NCBI GenBank assembly: GCA_944350315.1
Contig: CALVON010000029.1
Span: 1 to 56,998 of the forward strand
Source of the DNA: an uncultured Bacilli bacterium
GTDB taxonomy: Bacteria; Bacillota_I; Bacilli_A; RF39; UBA660
Direction: 5' to 3'
DNA length: 56,998 nt
Each line of letters begins with the position of its first letter. Position 1 is the stretch's first letter. Shown here piece after piece: positions 37,010-45,833 of this stretch. The translations under genes were made by a program, and so were the position numbers. Under the pieces are notes generated by a model. The model saw nothing but the letters and a program-made list of their open reading frames with translations, did no database searches and had not been told where the DNA came from.

Positions 37010-38791
37010 ATGGATAGAGAAAAAATTGATGAACGTTATAAATGGGATTTAAGTAAAATATATGATAGTGTTGATAAATTTAATGAAGATATTAAAAAAG
37101 TTAAAGATACTCTTGGTGAATTTGATCACTATAAAAATGTTACGTACGATGAGAATAATTTATATGAATTATTATCTTTATATATGTCAGTCCGAAGAAA
37201 GTTATCAAAGTTAGAAGTTTATACTAGTTTATTATGTGATGAAGACATGTCTATTAGTAAAAATAGAGAATTAAAAGAAAGTGTTAATAATATTGATAGT
37301 TCATATACTAAAGCAACGTATTTTATAAAGCCTAGTATTTTAAAATTAGATTATCAAGAAATAATCAACTTTATGGAAAAAAATAATAAGCTTAAGGAAT
37401 TTAAAAGATATTTTGAATTATTGTTCCGTTATAAAATGCATACTTTAACCGATGATGAAGAAAAATTATTAGCAAATCTATCTAAAATATTTAATAATAA
37501 TTATGAAACTTATGAGTTAATGAAAGATTCTGATATGTCATTTCCTAATTTCTTTGTTAATGATAAAGAATACGAGCTTGATAATAGCAAGTATGGTGTT
37601 TATATGGAAGATAATGATAGAATGGTAAGAGAAACTGCTTTTACTACATTATATAAAATGTATAAACAATATAGAAATGTATATGCTAATTTGCTTATTT
37701 CTCATGTAAAAGAATATAGTTCTATTGTTAAAATTAAAAAATTTAGTAGTTCTATTGAGGCATCACTATTTGACGATGAATTAGAACTTTCTATTTATAA
37801 TAATTTAATTGACGTTGTTAATAATAAAATTGGAATCTTACATAAATATTATAAACTTAAGAAAGATGTTTTAAATTTACCTGAACTTCATTTGTATGAC
37901 GTATATGTTAATTTAGTAAGTGATAATAATAATACTTATAAGTTTGATGATTCAAAAGAGACAGTTATTAATGCTCTTAGTATTTTAGGAGAAGATTATA
38001 TTAGTATTTTGAAGGAAGGAATTAAAGATAGATGGATTGATGTGTATCCTAATCGTGGTAAGCGAACAGGTGGATATTCTTCTGGGTGTTATGATACAAA
38101 TCCTTATATTTTACTTAATTATCAAGATAAATATGATGATATGTCTACTTTAGCTCATGAATTAGGACATTCAATGCATAGTTATTACACAATTAAAAAT
38201 AATCCATATCAGTATGGGCATTATTCTATTTTTGTGGCTGAAGTTGCTTCTACTGTTAATGAGTTATTGTTAGCTAAATATATTATTAAAAATAGTACCA
38301 ACAAAAATGAAAAATTATTTATATTAAACCGCATAATGGAATTGTTTAGAGCAACGTTTTATCGTCAGGCAATGTTTGCTGAGTTTGAAAAAAAGGTTTA
38401 CAGTATGATTGAAGAAGAGAAGGCAATTAGTGTAGATATTTTGTGCGATGAATATTACAAACTTAATAAATTTTATTTTGGGGATAACGTCTATGTTGAT
38501 GAAGATATAAAATATGAATGGGAGAGAATTCCTCACTTTTATTACAATTTTTATGTTTATAAATATGCTACAGGATTATCAGTGGCAAGTTATATTGTAA
38601 ATGGATTATTAGAAGGAAAGATAACAAGTAATCAGTATATTTCTTTTTTGAAGTGTGGAAATAGCGTTAGTCCTTTAGATTCATTAAAGGTTACCGGTGT
38701 TGATTTATCTAATTCTAAAGTTTTTGAAGAAGCAGTTTCAATGTTTGATCAGACAATAGAAGAATTTAGAAAAATTTATTTTGATAGGTAG
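37010..38791 (+). CDS. pepF: Oligoendopeptidase F
   Basis: A 593-residue M3-family zinc metallopeptidase that hydrolyses short cytosolic peptides. The N-terminal oligopeptidase F domain starts RYKWDLSKIYDSVDKFNED. The zinc motif HELGHSMHSYY begins at His383, with the third ligand Glu in FVAEVASTVNE. The C-terminal half retains WERIPHFYYNFYVYKYATGLSVA. AGAAAGGA lies before the ATG. It may be co-transcribed with ychF (42-base gap) and with the following sulfatase (10-base gap). Confidence 0.96.
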   Translation: MDREKIDERYKWDLSKIYDSVDKFNEDIKKVKDTLGEFDHYKNVTYDENNLYELLSLYMSVRRKLSKLEVYTSLLCDEDMSISKNRELKESVNNIDSSYTKATYFIKPSILKLDYQEIINFMEKNNKLKEFKRYFELLFRYKMHTLTDDEEKLLANLSKIFNNNYETYELMKDSDMSFPNFFVNDKEYELDNSKYGVYMEDNDRMVRETAFTTLYKMYKQYRNVYANLLISHVKEYSSIVKIKKFSSSIEASLFDDELELSIYNNLIDVVNNKIGILHKYYKLKKDVLNLPELHLYDVYVNLVSDNNNTYKFDDSKETVINALSILGEDYISILKEGIKDRWIDVYPNRGKRTGGYSSGCYDTNPYILLNYQDKYDDMSTLAHELGHSMHSYYTIKNNPYQYGHYSIFVAEVASTVNELLLAKYIIKNSTNKNEKLFILNRIMELFRATFYRQAMFAEFEKKVYSMIEEEKAISVDILCDEYYKLNKFYFGDNVYVDEDIKYEWERIPHFYYNFYVYKYATGLSVASYIVNGLLEGKITSNQYISFLKCGNSVSPLDSLKVTGVDLSNSKVFEEAVSMFDQTIEEFRKIYFDR

Positions 38792-38800
38792 GAAAATAAA

Positions 38801-40714
38801 ATGAAAATTAAGAAGTATATGTATATATTATTGTCTCTTATGTATTTTGATTTGATCTTTAATTTATTTGCTTACGATAGTTATCTTAAAACTTCAATTA
38901 TTAATATCTTTCTGTTCTCTTTAATTAATGCTTTTATTATTTTGTTTTTAACAAGTTTTTTTAGTAAAAAAATTAATAAAATAATTACATATGTAGTTTA
39001 TATGTTTTTATGGTTTTGGTATTGTTTGTATTATATTTTCTATAAAGTTTTTATAACTCCTTTTTCAATTTCTTTATTTCGTCAAAGTGATCAAACTTTA
39101 AAATTTGGGAAAAATATAATTATTTCAATTTTACAAAATATTCATGTGGTTATTCTATTTTTATTTCCAATTTTAATTTTAATAATATTTAAAAAGAAGT
39201 TTAATTATGAGAAGATTAAATTAAAATATTTAGGAATTTATTTAAGCTTATTTATTATTTCAGTTGGTATTTATGTTTTTAATATTTTTATTCAAGATAA
39301 GGAAGTTGGCTCAATTTACAATTTATATTTTGAGACAAATAATGTGTCTTTAAATATCGAAAGATTAGGCGTTCCAGCAGCAACGTATCTTGATATTTAT
39401 AGATGCATATTTGGAATAGATGAAAAAATAGAAATTGTGTCACCAACTTTTGAAGAATCTGATGATGATCAACTTTTTGAATATGATTATAATATAATCG
39501 ACTCTTTGGATTTCTCTGGGGGAACTGGTGATATAAAAAAAATCAATACTTTTATGGATAATGAAGTAGGTAGTAGAAAAAATAAATATACTGGAATGTT
39601 TGAAGGAATGAATTTAATATATATTGTAGCTGAAAGTTTTAGTGAAATTGCTGTTTCACAAGAATTGACACCGACTTTATATAAGATGGTTCATGATGGA
39701 TTTTATTTTGAAAATTTCTATACCTCAAATAACTTATCTACAATAGGAGGAGAGTTCCAAGCGTTGACAGGTCTTTATGCTGATAATACGATTTTAAGTT
39801 CTTGGCGAGGTGGCAATGCCCACTATCCATACGGTTTAGGAAATGTATTTAAAAACTTAGGTTATAATGCTTATGCTTATCATAATAATAGTGCTTATTA
39901 TCAAGATCGAAATGTATATTTAAAGACGCAGGGCTTTGATTATTATAAAGGATGTTATAATGGTTTAGAGAAACTTATTAATTGTGAACAATGGCCTCAA
40001 AGTGATGTTGAAATGATTGAGGCTACGGTAGATGATTATATTAATGATGATAATTTATTCATAACATACTATATGACTGTTTCTGGACATTTCTATTATA
40101 ATTATTCTGGCAACGCAATTGCTAATAAAAATAGAGAGTATGTTGATGATTTAGATTATCCTGAGGAAGTTAAAGGATACTTAGCCACTCAAATTGAACT
40201 TGATAGGGCATTAGAATTATTGCTAAACAAACTTGATGAAGCAGGCAAGCTAGATAATACAGTTATTGTTTTATTAGCTGATCATTATCCATATAACCTT
40301 CAACTTAAATATATTAATATGTTATCTAGTTATGAAAGAGATAGTTTAATAGAGGCTAATAGTAATAATTTGATAATATATAATAGTAAAATGAAGGGCG
40401 TTAATATTGATAAAGTTGGTATGAGTATAGATGTCATTCCTACGGTATATAATCTTTTCAATATAGATTATGATTCTAGATTGATAATGGGAAAAGATAT
40501 TCTAAGTACTAGTGAGGGTATAGCAATATTTAAAGATAAATCGTGGATTACTAGTAAAGGTACTTACTATGCTTCTAGTGGTAGATTTGAAGCAAAAGTA
40601 GATAATGTAGACGATAATTATGTTGATACAATAAATAGTATCGTTAGTAATAGATTAGCTATTAGTAGAATGATTGTTGAAAATGATTATTATAATTATT
40701 TATTCAATAAGTGA
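38801..40714 (+). CDS. LTA synthase family sulfatase-fold membrane enzyme
   Basis: A 637-residue protein with five N-terminal membrane helices (residues about 6-180) and an extracytoplasmic alkaline-phosphatase/sulfatase domain. Family members polymerise glycerol-phosphate onto lipid to make lipoteichoic acid, or transfer related phospho-groups. The likely metal-binding Glu is in YIVAESFSEIA, the catalytic Thr is Thr314 in NLSTIGGEFQALTG, and later ligands are in TVIVLLADHYPY. It is co-oriented with pepF 10 bases upstream and ends before a terminator. Whether it makes true LTA is not shown; the family call is secure. Confidence 0.9.
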   Translation: MKIKKYMYILLSLMYFDLIFNLFAYDSYLKTSIINIFLFSLINAFIILFLTSFFSKKINKIITYVVYMFLWFWYCLYYIFYKVFITPFSISLFRQSDQTLKFGKNIIISILQNIHVVILFLFPILILIIFKKKFNYEKIKLKYLGIYLSLFIISVGIYVFNIFIQDKEVGSIYNLYFETNNVSLNIERLGVPAATYLDIYRCIFGIDEKIEIVSPTFEESDDDQLFEYDYNIIDSLDFSGGTGDIKKINTFMDNEVGSRKNKYTGMFEGMNLIYIVAESFSEIAVSQELTPTLYKMVHDGFYFENFYTSNNLSTIGGEFQALTGLYADNTILSSWRGGNAHYPYGLGNVFKNLGYNAYAYHNNSAYYQDRNVYLKTQGFDYYKGCYNGLEKLINCEQWPQSDVEMIEATVDDYINDDNLFITYYMTVSGHFYYNYSGNAIANKNREYVDDLDYPEEVKGYLATQIELDRALELLLNKLDEAGKLDNTVIVLLADHYPYNLQLKYINMLSSYERDSLIEANSNNLIIYNSKMKGVNIDKVGMSIDVIPTVYNLFNIDYDSRLIMGKDILSTSEGIAIFKDKSWITSKGTYYASSGRFEAKVDNVDDNYVDTINSIVSNRLAISRMIVENDYYNYLFNK

Positions 40715-40786
40715 TGTTTATTTAGACAAATAAAATTGATTTAATAAAAAATATGTATTAATTTATATTTTATTATTTATTTAGTA

Positions 40787-40825
40787 AAGGAGGCCTTTAA
40801 TTAAATAGTTTAATGGCCTTTTTTA
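40787..40825 (+). terminator. Terminator after the LTA synthase-like gene
   Basis: AGGCC at 40791-40795 pairs with GGCCT at 40815-40819, followed by TTTTTATT. Confidence 0.75.
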
Positions 40826-41100
40826 TTATGTATAATATATTATGTTCTTCAATATTTAGTTTATAATATCAATTTAAATAATCGCTTATTGAAGATGCTA
40901 GGCGCAAACAGGCAGAACACAATAAAATCAAATTGTCTATCAAGGTTGAGTTTATATTTTTCTTATGGTAGAAATTACTAAAATAGTGTAGGTAATGCTA
41001 TGCTTAACGATCACTATAAATAATATTATAATTACTAATTCTTTGGGATATATTTTGAAATTTTTTTGTATAATTTAGGAGATGTATTTTGTTACATTAT

Positions 41101-41140
41101 AAAAAGAGGCTGACATAAATCAGGCTCTGATATTTTTTAC
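41101..41140. terminator. Hairpin terminator downstream of rpmB
   Basis: AGAG-CTGA...TCAG-CTCT stem with a G-G mismatch, A-rich on the left and T-rich on the right. On the minus strand it would end the rpmB transcript. Similar in sequence to the hairpin at 3847-3880. Confidence 0.65.
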
Positions 41141-41178
41141 CATAAATAGTAATTTTATAAAAAGTATTTATATATTTT

Positions 41179-41361
41179 TTAATTGCTTTTTTGGTTATTT
41201 TTTTTCATACTTCTTGCTTCTCTTGCACTAGTTCTTATTTTTTTACCATCGGCAGTAGTTACTGTTTGTAAATTAACTTTTTGTATTCTTTTAGTTATTT
41301 TTAAACAGTTTGGTCTGTTATTAACACTTTTTGCTTTTTTATTTGTTACTTTTTTTGCCAT
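41179..41361 (-). CDS. rpmB: 50S ribosomal protein L28
   Basis: A 60-residue basic protein matching L28: MAKKVTNKKAKSVNNRPNCL aligns with the family's N-terminal GxxPxxGNxRSHA region, and KRIQKVNLQTVTTADGKKIR plus TSAREARSMKK matches its SARxLRxxxK C-terminal motif. The first part is divergent, lacking the usual V-T-G-K-K-P glycine pattern, so I checked the remaining motifs before calling it. AGGAGG lies eight bases before the ATG, and a very good promoter lies upstream. It is a single-gene unit. Confidence 0.87.
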   Translation of the reverse strand: MAKKVTNKKAKSVNNRPNCLKITKRIQKVNLQTVTTADGKKIRTSAREARSMKKNNQKSN

Positions 41362-41391
41362 TTTATATTCCTCCTCAAATTACAATTCATA

Positions 41392-41420
41392 ATTTTACTA
41401 TAAAAATAAGGGATTGTCAA
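41392..41420 (-). promoter_or_regulatory. Promoter of rpmB
   Basis: On the minus strand a perfect TTGACA (41420-41415), a 17-base spacer and TAAAAT (41397-41392), 31 bases before the rpmB start. Confidence 0.8.
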
Positions 41421-41453
41421 TTCTTTTTATTGCATGTTATGGCTTAAAAGCGG

Positions 41454-42146
41454 CTATTTTTTATTTTTAATGAATTCTCTTAATATTTTGGTTGTTGCTC
41501 TTTTTTCTAATCTTGATACGTAACTTCTAGAAATATTTAGTCGTTTTGCAATGTCTTTTTGTGTTTCTTCTTCTTTTCCATTTAGTCCATATCGTGATTC
41601 AATTATTTCTCTTTCTCTATTAGTTAATACATTTAAGTATTTGTTTAATAATTTTATGTTATCATTTTTGTATATTTCATCTATATAATCAGTATCATTG
41701 GTTTTTAAAATATCTAATATGGTAATTTTATTTCCTTCTTTGTCATAACTTATTTCTTCATATAGACTTACATTTTTGCTATTCTTTTTATCTGATCTAA
41801 AGTACATTAGAATCTCATTTTCAGCACATTTTGCCGCATAAGTAGCTAGTTTGACCTTTTTGTCTTCTGAATATGTATCAATTCCTTTTATTAGTCCAAC
41901 TGTCCCTATTCCTATTAAGTCATCAACATCGTGTCCGATTGATTCAAATTTTTTAACAATGTGAGCAACTAATCTTAAATTGTGTTCAATTAGTTTATTT
42001 CTTGCTTCTTTGTCACCTCTTTTTGCTCTTTTTATGTATTCTTCTTCGACTTCTTTAGGTAATTGTTCTGGAAAAATATTATTTGAATAAGCTCCAGTAA
42101 AAAACATTAGATTGCTAGCAAGATAATTTAAAATATTTAATAACAT
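41454..42146 (-). CDS. sigK: Late mother-cell sporulation sigma factor, pro-sigma-K
   Basis: A 230-residue sigma-70 family factor. Region 2 reads ARNKLIEHNLRLVAHIVKKF...DDLIGIGTVGLIKGIDTY and KLATYAAKCAENEILMYFR; region 4 has QKDIAKRLNISRSYVSRLEKRA. Those segments match sigma-K more closely than sigma-E, G or F. The first ~20 residues are hydrophobic (MLLNILNYLASNLMFFTGAY), like the inhibitory pro-sequence removed by SpoIVFB, followed by the conserved NNIFPEQLP. The gene is continuous, not split by a skin-type element. AGGAGG precedes the ATG. In Bacillus it activates coat and cortex genes in the mother cell. Confidence 0.93.
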   Translation of the reverse strand: MLLNILNYLASNLMFFTGAYSNNIFPEQLPKEVEEEYIKRAKRGDKEARNKLIEHNLRLVAHIVKKFESIGHDVDDLIGIGTVGLIKGIDTYSEDKKVKLATYAAKCAENEILMYFRSDKKNSKNVSLYEEISYDKEGNKITILDILKTNDTDYIDEIYKNDNIKLLNKYLNVLTNREREIIESRYGLNGKEEETQKDIAKRLNISRSYVSRLEKRATTKILREFIKNKK

Positions 42147-42261
42147 TATTCCTCCTCATTAAAATATATGTATTATTTTTATTTATAGTGTTCTTTTGTT
42201 TTAAATCTTTACTTTGTCATAAAAATAATATATAATTTATTTATTGAAAAGAGTGATAATT

Positions 42262-43245
42262 ATGAAGAAGATTTCTTTGACAGGACTTAAACCTACAGGT
42301 AGTTTGACTTTAGGTAATTATATAGGAGCTATTAAGCAAATGGTAGAAATGCAAGATAATTATATTAATTATTTGTTTGTGGCTGATATGCATGCGATTA
42401 CAGTTCCAATAAATAGAGAAGAATTACATAACAATATTAAAAACTTTCTTGCTCTATATTTGGCTTGCGGAATTGATCCTAAAAAAAATATAATTTATCT
42501 TCAATCTGATATAGAATATATTCCTTGCATATCTTGGTTGTTAGAATGTAATACTTATTATGGGGAATTATCAAGAATGATTCAATTTAAAGAAAAAAGT
42601 AAAAAGAATGCAAATTTTTCAGTTGGACTTTTGACATATCCGGTTTTAATGGCTACAGATATTTTAGTTGTAGATGCTGATTATGTCCCTGTTGGAATCG
42701 ATCAGAAACAACATGTGGAATTAACTAGGAATATTGCTTCAAGATTTAATAAAAAATATGGAGAAACTTTTAAAATACCTGAGCCATTAATTACAGAAGT
42801 AGGGACAAAAATTATGGATTTAGTTGATCCAAGTAAAAAGATGAGTAAAACTGAGGAAAATAATAAAGGTGTAATTTGTCTTTTAGATGATTTAAAATTG
42901 GTAAGAAAAAAAATAATGAGTGCTACGACTGATTCAGATATGAAAGTAGTCTATGATCAAGAAAAAAAACCAGGTATATCAAATTTAATTAATATTTATG
43001 CTTCTTTAACCAATAAGAATATTAGTGAAGTTGAGGAAATGTTTAAAAACTCTAATTATGCACAGTTTAAAAGTGCTGTTGCTGATGTTGTATGTTCCTT
43101 TTTAGAAAAAATTCAGTTGCGCTATAATGAATTAATTAATAGTGATGAGATAGATAAAATTCTTCGTGAAGGCGCTTTGGTTGTAAGAAAAATGGCCAGT
43201 GATAAATTTGATACTATGAAATTAAAAATAGGATTATATAGGTAG
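42262..43245 (+). CDS. trpS: Tryptophanyl-tRNA synthetase
   Basis: A 327-residue class I synthetase that charges tRNA-Trp. The HIGH-like motif is TGSLTLGNYIGA (residues about 10-21) and the KMSKS loop reads KKMSKTEENN. VGIDQKQHVELTR and the MATDILVVDADYVPVG segment form the Trp/ATP pocket. The ATG at 42262 follows AGAGTGATAA; the frame opens 6 codons upstream at a TTG. No T-box leader is visible upstream. It lies in a run with yqeG and yqeH. Confidence 0.97.
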   Translation: MKKISLTGLKPTGSLTLGNYIGAIKQMVEMQDNYINYLFVADMHAITVPINREELHNNIKNFLALYLACGIDPKKNIIYLQSDIEYIPCISWLLECNTYYGELSRMIQFKEKSKKNANFSVGLLTYPVLMATDILVVDADYVPVGIDQKQHVELTRNIASRFNKKYGETFKIPEPLITEVGTKIMDLVDPSKKMSKTEENNKGVICLLDDLKLVRKKIMSATTDSDMKVVYDQEKKPGISNLINIYASLTNKNISEVEEMFKNSNYAQFKSAVADVVCSFLEKIQLRYNELINSDEIDKILREGALVVRKMASDKFDTMKLKIGLYR

Positions 43246-43253
43246 GGGTGCTG

Positions 43254-43778
43254 ATGAATTATTTTATTCCTGATATGTATCAAAAAAGTATATATCATAT
43301 AGATTATGATAAATTAAGAGATGATGGTATTCAATGCTTATTATTTGATTTAGATAATACTTGTGTACCATATAAAGATAATATTCCAAACAAAAAATTA
43401 GAAGATTTGTTTGAGACACTTAAGGATATGGATTTTAAACTAATTATTTTTTCTAATGCTTCTAGAAGAAGGATAAAACCATTTAAGGATGTTTTAAATG
43501 TTGATTCTTTGGCAAAAGCAGGTAAGCCAAGAAAAAAAAGTTTTTTAAAGATTTTAAAATTATTTAATTATGATTTATCAGAAGTTGCTATAGTTGGTGA
43601 TCAATTATATAAAGATATTCTTGGAGGAAACAGAGTAGGAATAAAGACGATTTTAGTTAATCCAATGTCTAATGATGATATGATTTTAACAAAAATTATA
43701 TTTAGGCCGTTAGAAAAAATAAAATATCGTAGCTTTAGTCGTAAAAAAATTTTAATAAAGGGAAAATATTATGATTAA
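43254..43778 (+). CDS. yqeG: YqeG family HAD-IIIA phosphatase
   Basis: A 174-residue HAD-superfamily hydrolase. Motif I is LLFDLDNTCVPY (nucleophile Asp), motif II is IIFSNAS and motif III is GKPRKKSF followed by VAIVGDQLYKDILGG (metal Asp). Bacterial YqeG substrates are not settled; relatives are phosphatidylglycerophosphatases. AGGGGTG lies before the ATG. It overlaps yqeH by eight bases, the same yqeG-yqeH order as in Bacillus, where the next genes are aroE, yhbY and nadD; those are missing here. Confidence 0.93.
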   Translation: MNYFIPDMYQKSIYHIDYDKLRDDGIQCLLFDLDNTCVPYKDNIPNKKLEDLFETLKDMDFKLIIFSNASRRRIKPFKDVLNVDSLAKAGKPRKKSFLKILKLFNYDLSEVAIVGDQLYKDILGGNRVGIKTILVNPMSNDDMILTKIIFRPLEKIKYRSFSRKKILIKGKYYD

Positions 43779-44748
43779 GAGATGTATTGGTTGTGGTGTT
43801 AAACTTCAGTTTGAGGATGAAATGGCTGATTGTTATGCGGCAAGTGATAATCAAAAATTATGTAAACGTTGCTTTATGCTAAAAAATTATGGAAAAAATT
43901 TTGCTGTTTTAAAGAGTAATGTCGATTACATGAAAATATTAGATAATATTAAAAAAGATGATTTAGTTGTTTATATATCGAGTATACTTACACTTAATTT
44001 GGACTACTTAAATAAATTTAGTAATGTTTTGCTGGTTATTACAAAAAGGGATATTTTACCTAAATCGATTAAAGATGAAAAAATTATTTCATATATTAAA
44101 AAGAGTAATAAAAAAATATTGGATGTAATTATTGTAAGTTCCTATAAGAAGAAAAATTTAGATTTTTTATATGATAAGTTGCAGTTATATGGAGATGGAA
44201 GAAAGATATATTTTGTAGGATTAACTAATAGTGGTAAATCTACTTTGATTAATGCAATGATAAATAGTTATACTAGTGATGATGCTAATCTTACTACGAG
44301 TAATTATCCTTCAACAACTCTCGATATAGTAACTGTAAACTTAGGAAATCTTTTAATTAATGATACTCCTGGAATATTGTTAGATAATAGTATTATTAAT
44401 TATTTAGACGATTCATATATTAAAAGGATTAATTCGAAGAAAGAAATAAAGCCAATTACTTTTCAGTTAAAAGGTAAAGGAGCTATTTCAATTGATAAAA
44501 TATTAAGATTAGAATATGATACTGATTATACAAGTATGACTTTTTATGTATCAAATAATTTGATAATTAAGAGAGCAAGTTTAAATAATAATAATTTTTT
44601 GGGGAAACACTTTTTTCAGTGTCATTTAGCTAACAATCAAGATATAGTTATTGAAGATTTAGGATTTATTAAATTTACTAACGAGTGCTTTGTTCGAATA
44701 TATTATCTCGATAGTATTAGTGCTCGTGTTAGAGAAAACATGATATAA
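43771..44748 (+). CDS. yqeH: Ribosome biogenesis GTPase YqeH
   Basis: A 325-residue circularly permuted GTPase needed for 30S assembly. The N-terminal zinc finger is CIGCGVKLQ...CKRCFML. The permuted G motifs follow: VITKRDILP (G4), FVGLTNSGKSTLINAM (G1) and NDTPGIL (G3). The ~100-residue C-terminal domain ends with YLDSISARVRENMI. It begins inside yqeG. It is shorter than the ~366-residue Bacillus protein, with the shortening in the region after G4. Confidence 0.95.
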   Translation: MIKRCIGCGVKLQFEDEMADCYAASDNQKLCKRCFMLKNYGKNFAVLKSNVDYMKILDNIKKDDLVVYISSILTLNLDYLNKFSNVLLVITKRDILPKSIKDEKIISYIKKSNKKILDVIIVSSYKKKNLDFLYDKLQLYGDGRKIYFVGLTNSGKSTLINAMINSYTSDDANLTTSNYPSTTLDIVTVNLGNLLINDTPGILLDNSIINYLDDSYIKRINSKKEIKPITFQLKGKGAISIDKILRLEYDTDYTSMTFYVSNNLIIKRASLNNNNFLGKHFFQCHLANNQDIVIEDLGFIKFTNECFVRIYYLDSISARVRENMI

Positions 44749-44865
44749 AAATTATAATTTTTTAATAAAGTTATAAATATTTTAATAATATACACAAAGA
44801 GAATATAAAAGATAATAAAAATATGTTTTTGTTATAAAAAAATATATTTTTTTTTTATATTATGG

Positions 44866-44871
44866 TATAAT
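44866..44871 (+). promoter_or_regulatory. -10 element upstream of the Abi gene
   Basis: TATAAT at 44866-44871, 26 bases before the GTG start, in a very AT-rich 149-base gap. No clear -35 is recognisable. The gap suggests the Abi gene has its own promoter. Confidence 0.45.
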
Positions 44872-44897
44872 TTATTAAGAATAAGGGTGTGGTAATT

Positions 44898-45824
44898 GTG
44901 ATAAAAGAATTTAAAACAATTGAACAACAGATAGATATACTTAGAAAAAAAGGCTTAATAATTGATGATGAAAATATGGCATATAATGTTTTATTAAAGG
45001 AAAATTATTTTTTTATAAATGGTTATAGACTTTTATTTATGAATTCTCCTTCTGACAGAACTTTTGTAGTAGGTTCTACCTTTTCTGAGCTATATGCATT
45101 GTTTTTATTTGATAGGTATTCTAGAAATATATTTTTTAAAAATTTATTAATTATTGAAAATAGATTAAAGTCAGTTATATCTTATCAACTTTCTAAAAAA
45201 TATGGTTATAGAGAAAAGGATTATTTAAATTTAAGAAATTTTACTAATAATCCAGAAAAGAAAAGAATGGTTAAAGATGTTGTTGATAAAATGAAAAGGC
45301 AAATTAGAATTAATGCTTCTAGACATAATGCAACAATGCATTATTTAAAAAATTATGGATATATTCCTTTATGGGTATTGGTTAAAGTTTTGTCTTTTGG
45401 AATGGTATGTGAATTATTTTTAATTTTAAAGGATGAAGATAAGACAGAAATTTCTTCTATATTTGGTGTATCTAATAAATATATGGATGATTTTTTGCCA
45501 ATACTTTCTAATTATAGAAACTTATGTGCACATGAAGACATTGTATTTAATTATAAAACTGAAAGGGTTATTCCTGATACGGAATATCATAAAAGATTAA
45601 ATATTTTTAGGATGGATGATGAATATATTTATGGCAAAAATGATCTTTTTGCAGTAATTATAATGTTTAAATATTTACTGGAGGAAGATGAATTTAGATT
45701 AATGTTAAAGGAGTTTAATTATGAATTTGAAAAATTAGATGCTAAAATTGATTCTATTTCTGTTGAAAAAATATTGGATACTATGGGTATACCTAAAAAT
45801 TATATGGAAATATTAGATATGTGA
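44898..45824 (+). CDS. Abi_2 family (AbiD/AbiF-like) HEPN protein
   Basis: A 308-residue protein of the Abi_2 family, originally defined by lactococcal phage abortive-infection proteins; members carry a HEPN ribonuclease fold. Evidence is the N-terminal IEQQIDILRKKGLIIDD...LKENYFFINGYRLLF, the central YIPLWVLVKVLSFGMVCELFLIL, and the RX4H motif RNLCAH (Arg207, His212), which is the predicted RNase site. I use the GTG at 44898 with AAGGGTG eight bases upstream. Its stop overlaps the RBS of htrA, so the two are probably co-expressed. It could act in phage defence or as an RNase toxin; biological role is inferred. Confidence 0.87.
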   Translation: MIKEFKTIEQQIDILRKKGLIIDDENMAYNVLLKENYFFINGYRLLFMNSPSDRTFVVGSTFSELYALFLFDRYSRNIFFKNLLIIENRLKSVISYQLSKKYGYREKDYLNLRNFTNNPEKKRMVKDVVDKMKRQIRINASRHNATMHYLKNYGYIPLWVLVKVLSFGMVCELFLILKDEDKTEISSIFGVSNKYMDDFLPILSNYRNLCAHEDIVFNYKTERVIPDTEYHKRLNIFRMDDEYIYGKNDLFAVIIMFKYLLEEDEFRLMLKEFNYEFEKLDAKIDSISVEKILDTMGIPKNYMEILDM

Positions 45825-45833
45825 GGTGATATG

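Larger units (their letters stand above)
40715..41178. other. 464-base gene-free region with a possible gene remnant
   Basis: No full gene is seen. The region holds the terminator at about 40790-40825 and a bidirectional hairpin near 41101-41140. Between them, 40882-40971 is less AT-rich than its surroundings and reads as 29 codons plus a stop (SLIEDARRKQAEHNKIKLSI then KVEFIFFLW). It has no start codon or RBS and an upstream stop. It looks like the tail of a decayed gene, or an RNA of unknown kind; I cannot assign it. Confidence 0.4.

Noticed and set aside
41183-41392. 69-codon plus-strand frame opposite rpmB
   Set aside because: The minus strand has L28 motifs, an AGGAGG and a consensus promoter; the plus frame is only a hydrophobic mirror.
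42147-42261. T-box leader for trpS or a sigma-E promoter for sigK
   Set aside because: There is no T-box sequence (AGGGTGGNACCGCG) and no terminator. A CATATATT near sigK lacks a convincing -35 partner.
44749-44897. Guide-like or antitoxin RNA upstream of the Abi gene
   Set aside because: The gap is nearly pure A/T with no stable hairpin or repeat, so I cannot support an RNA gene.
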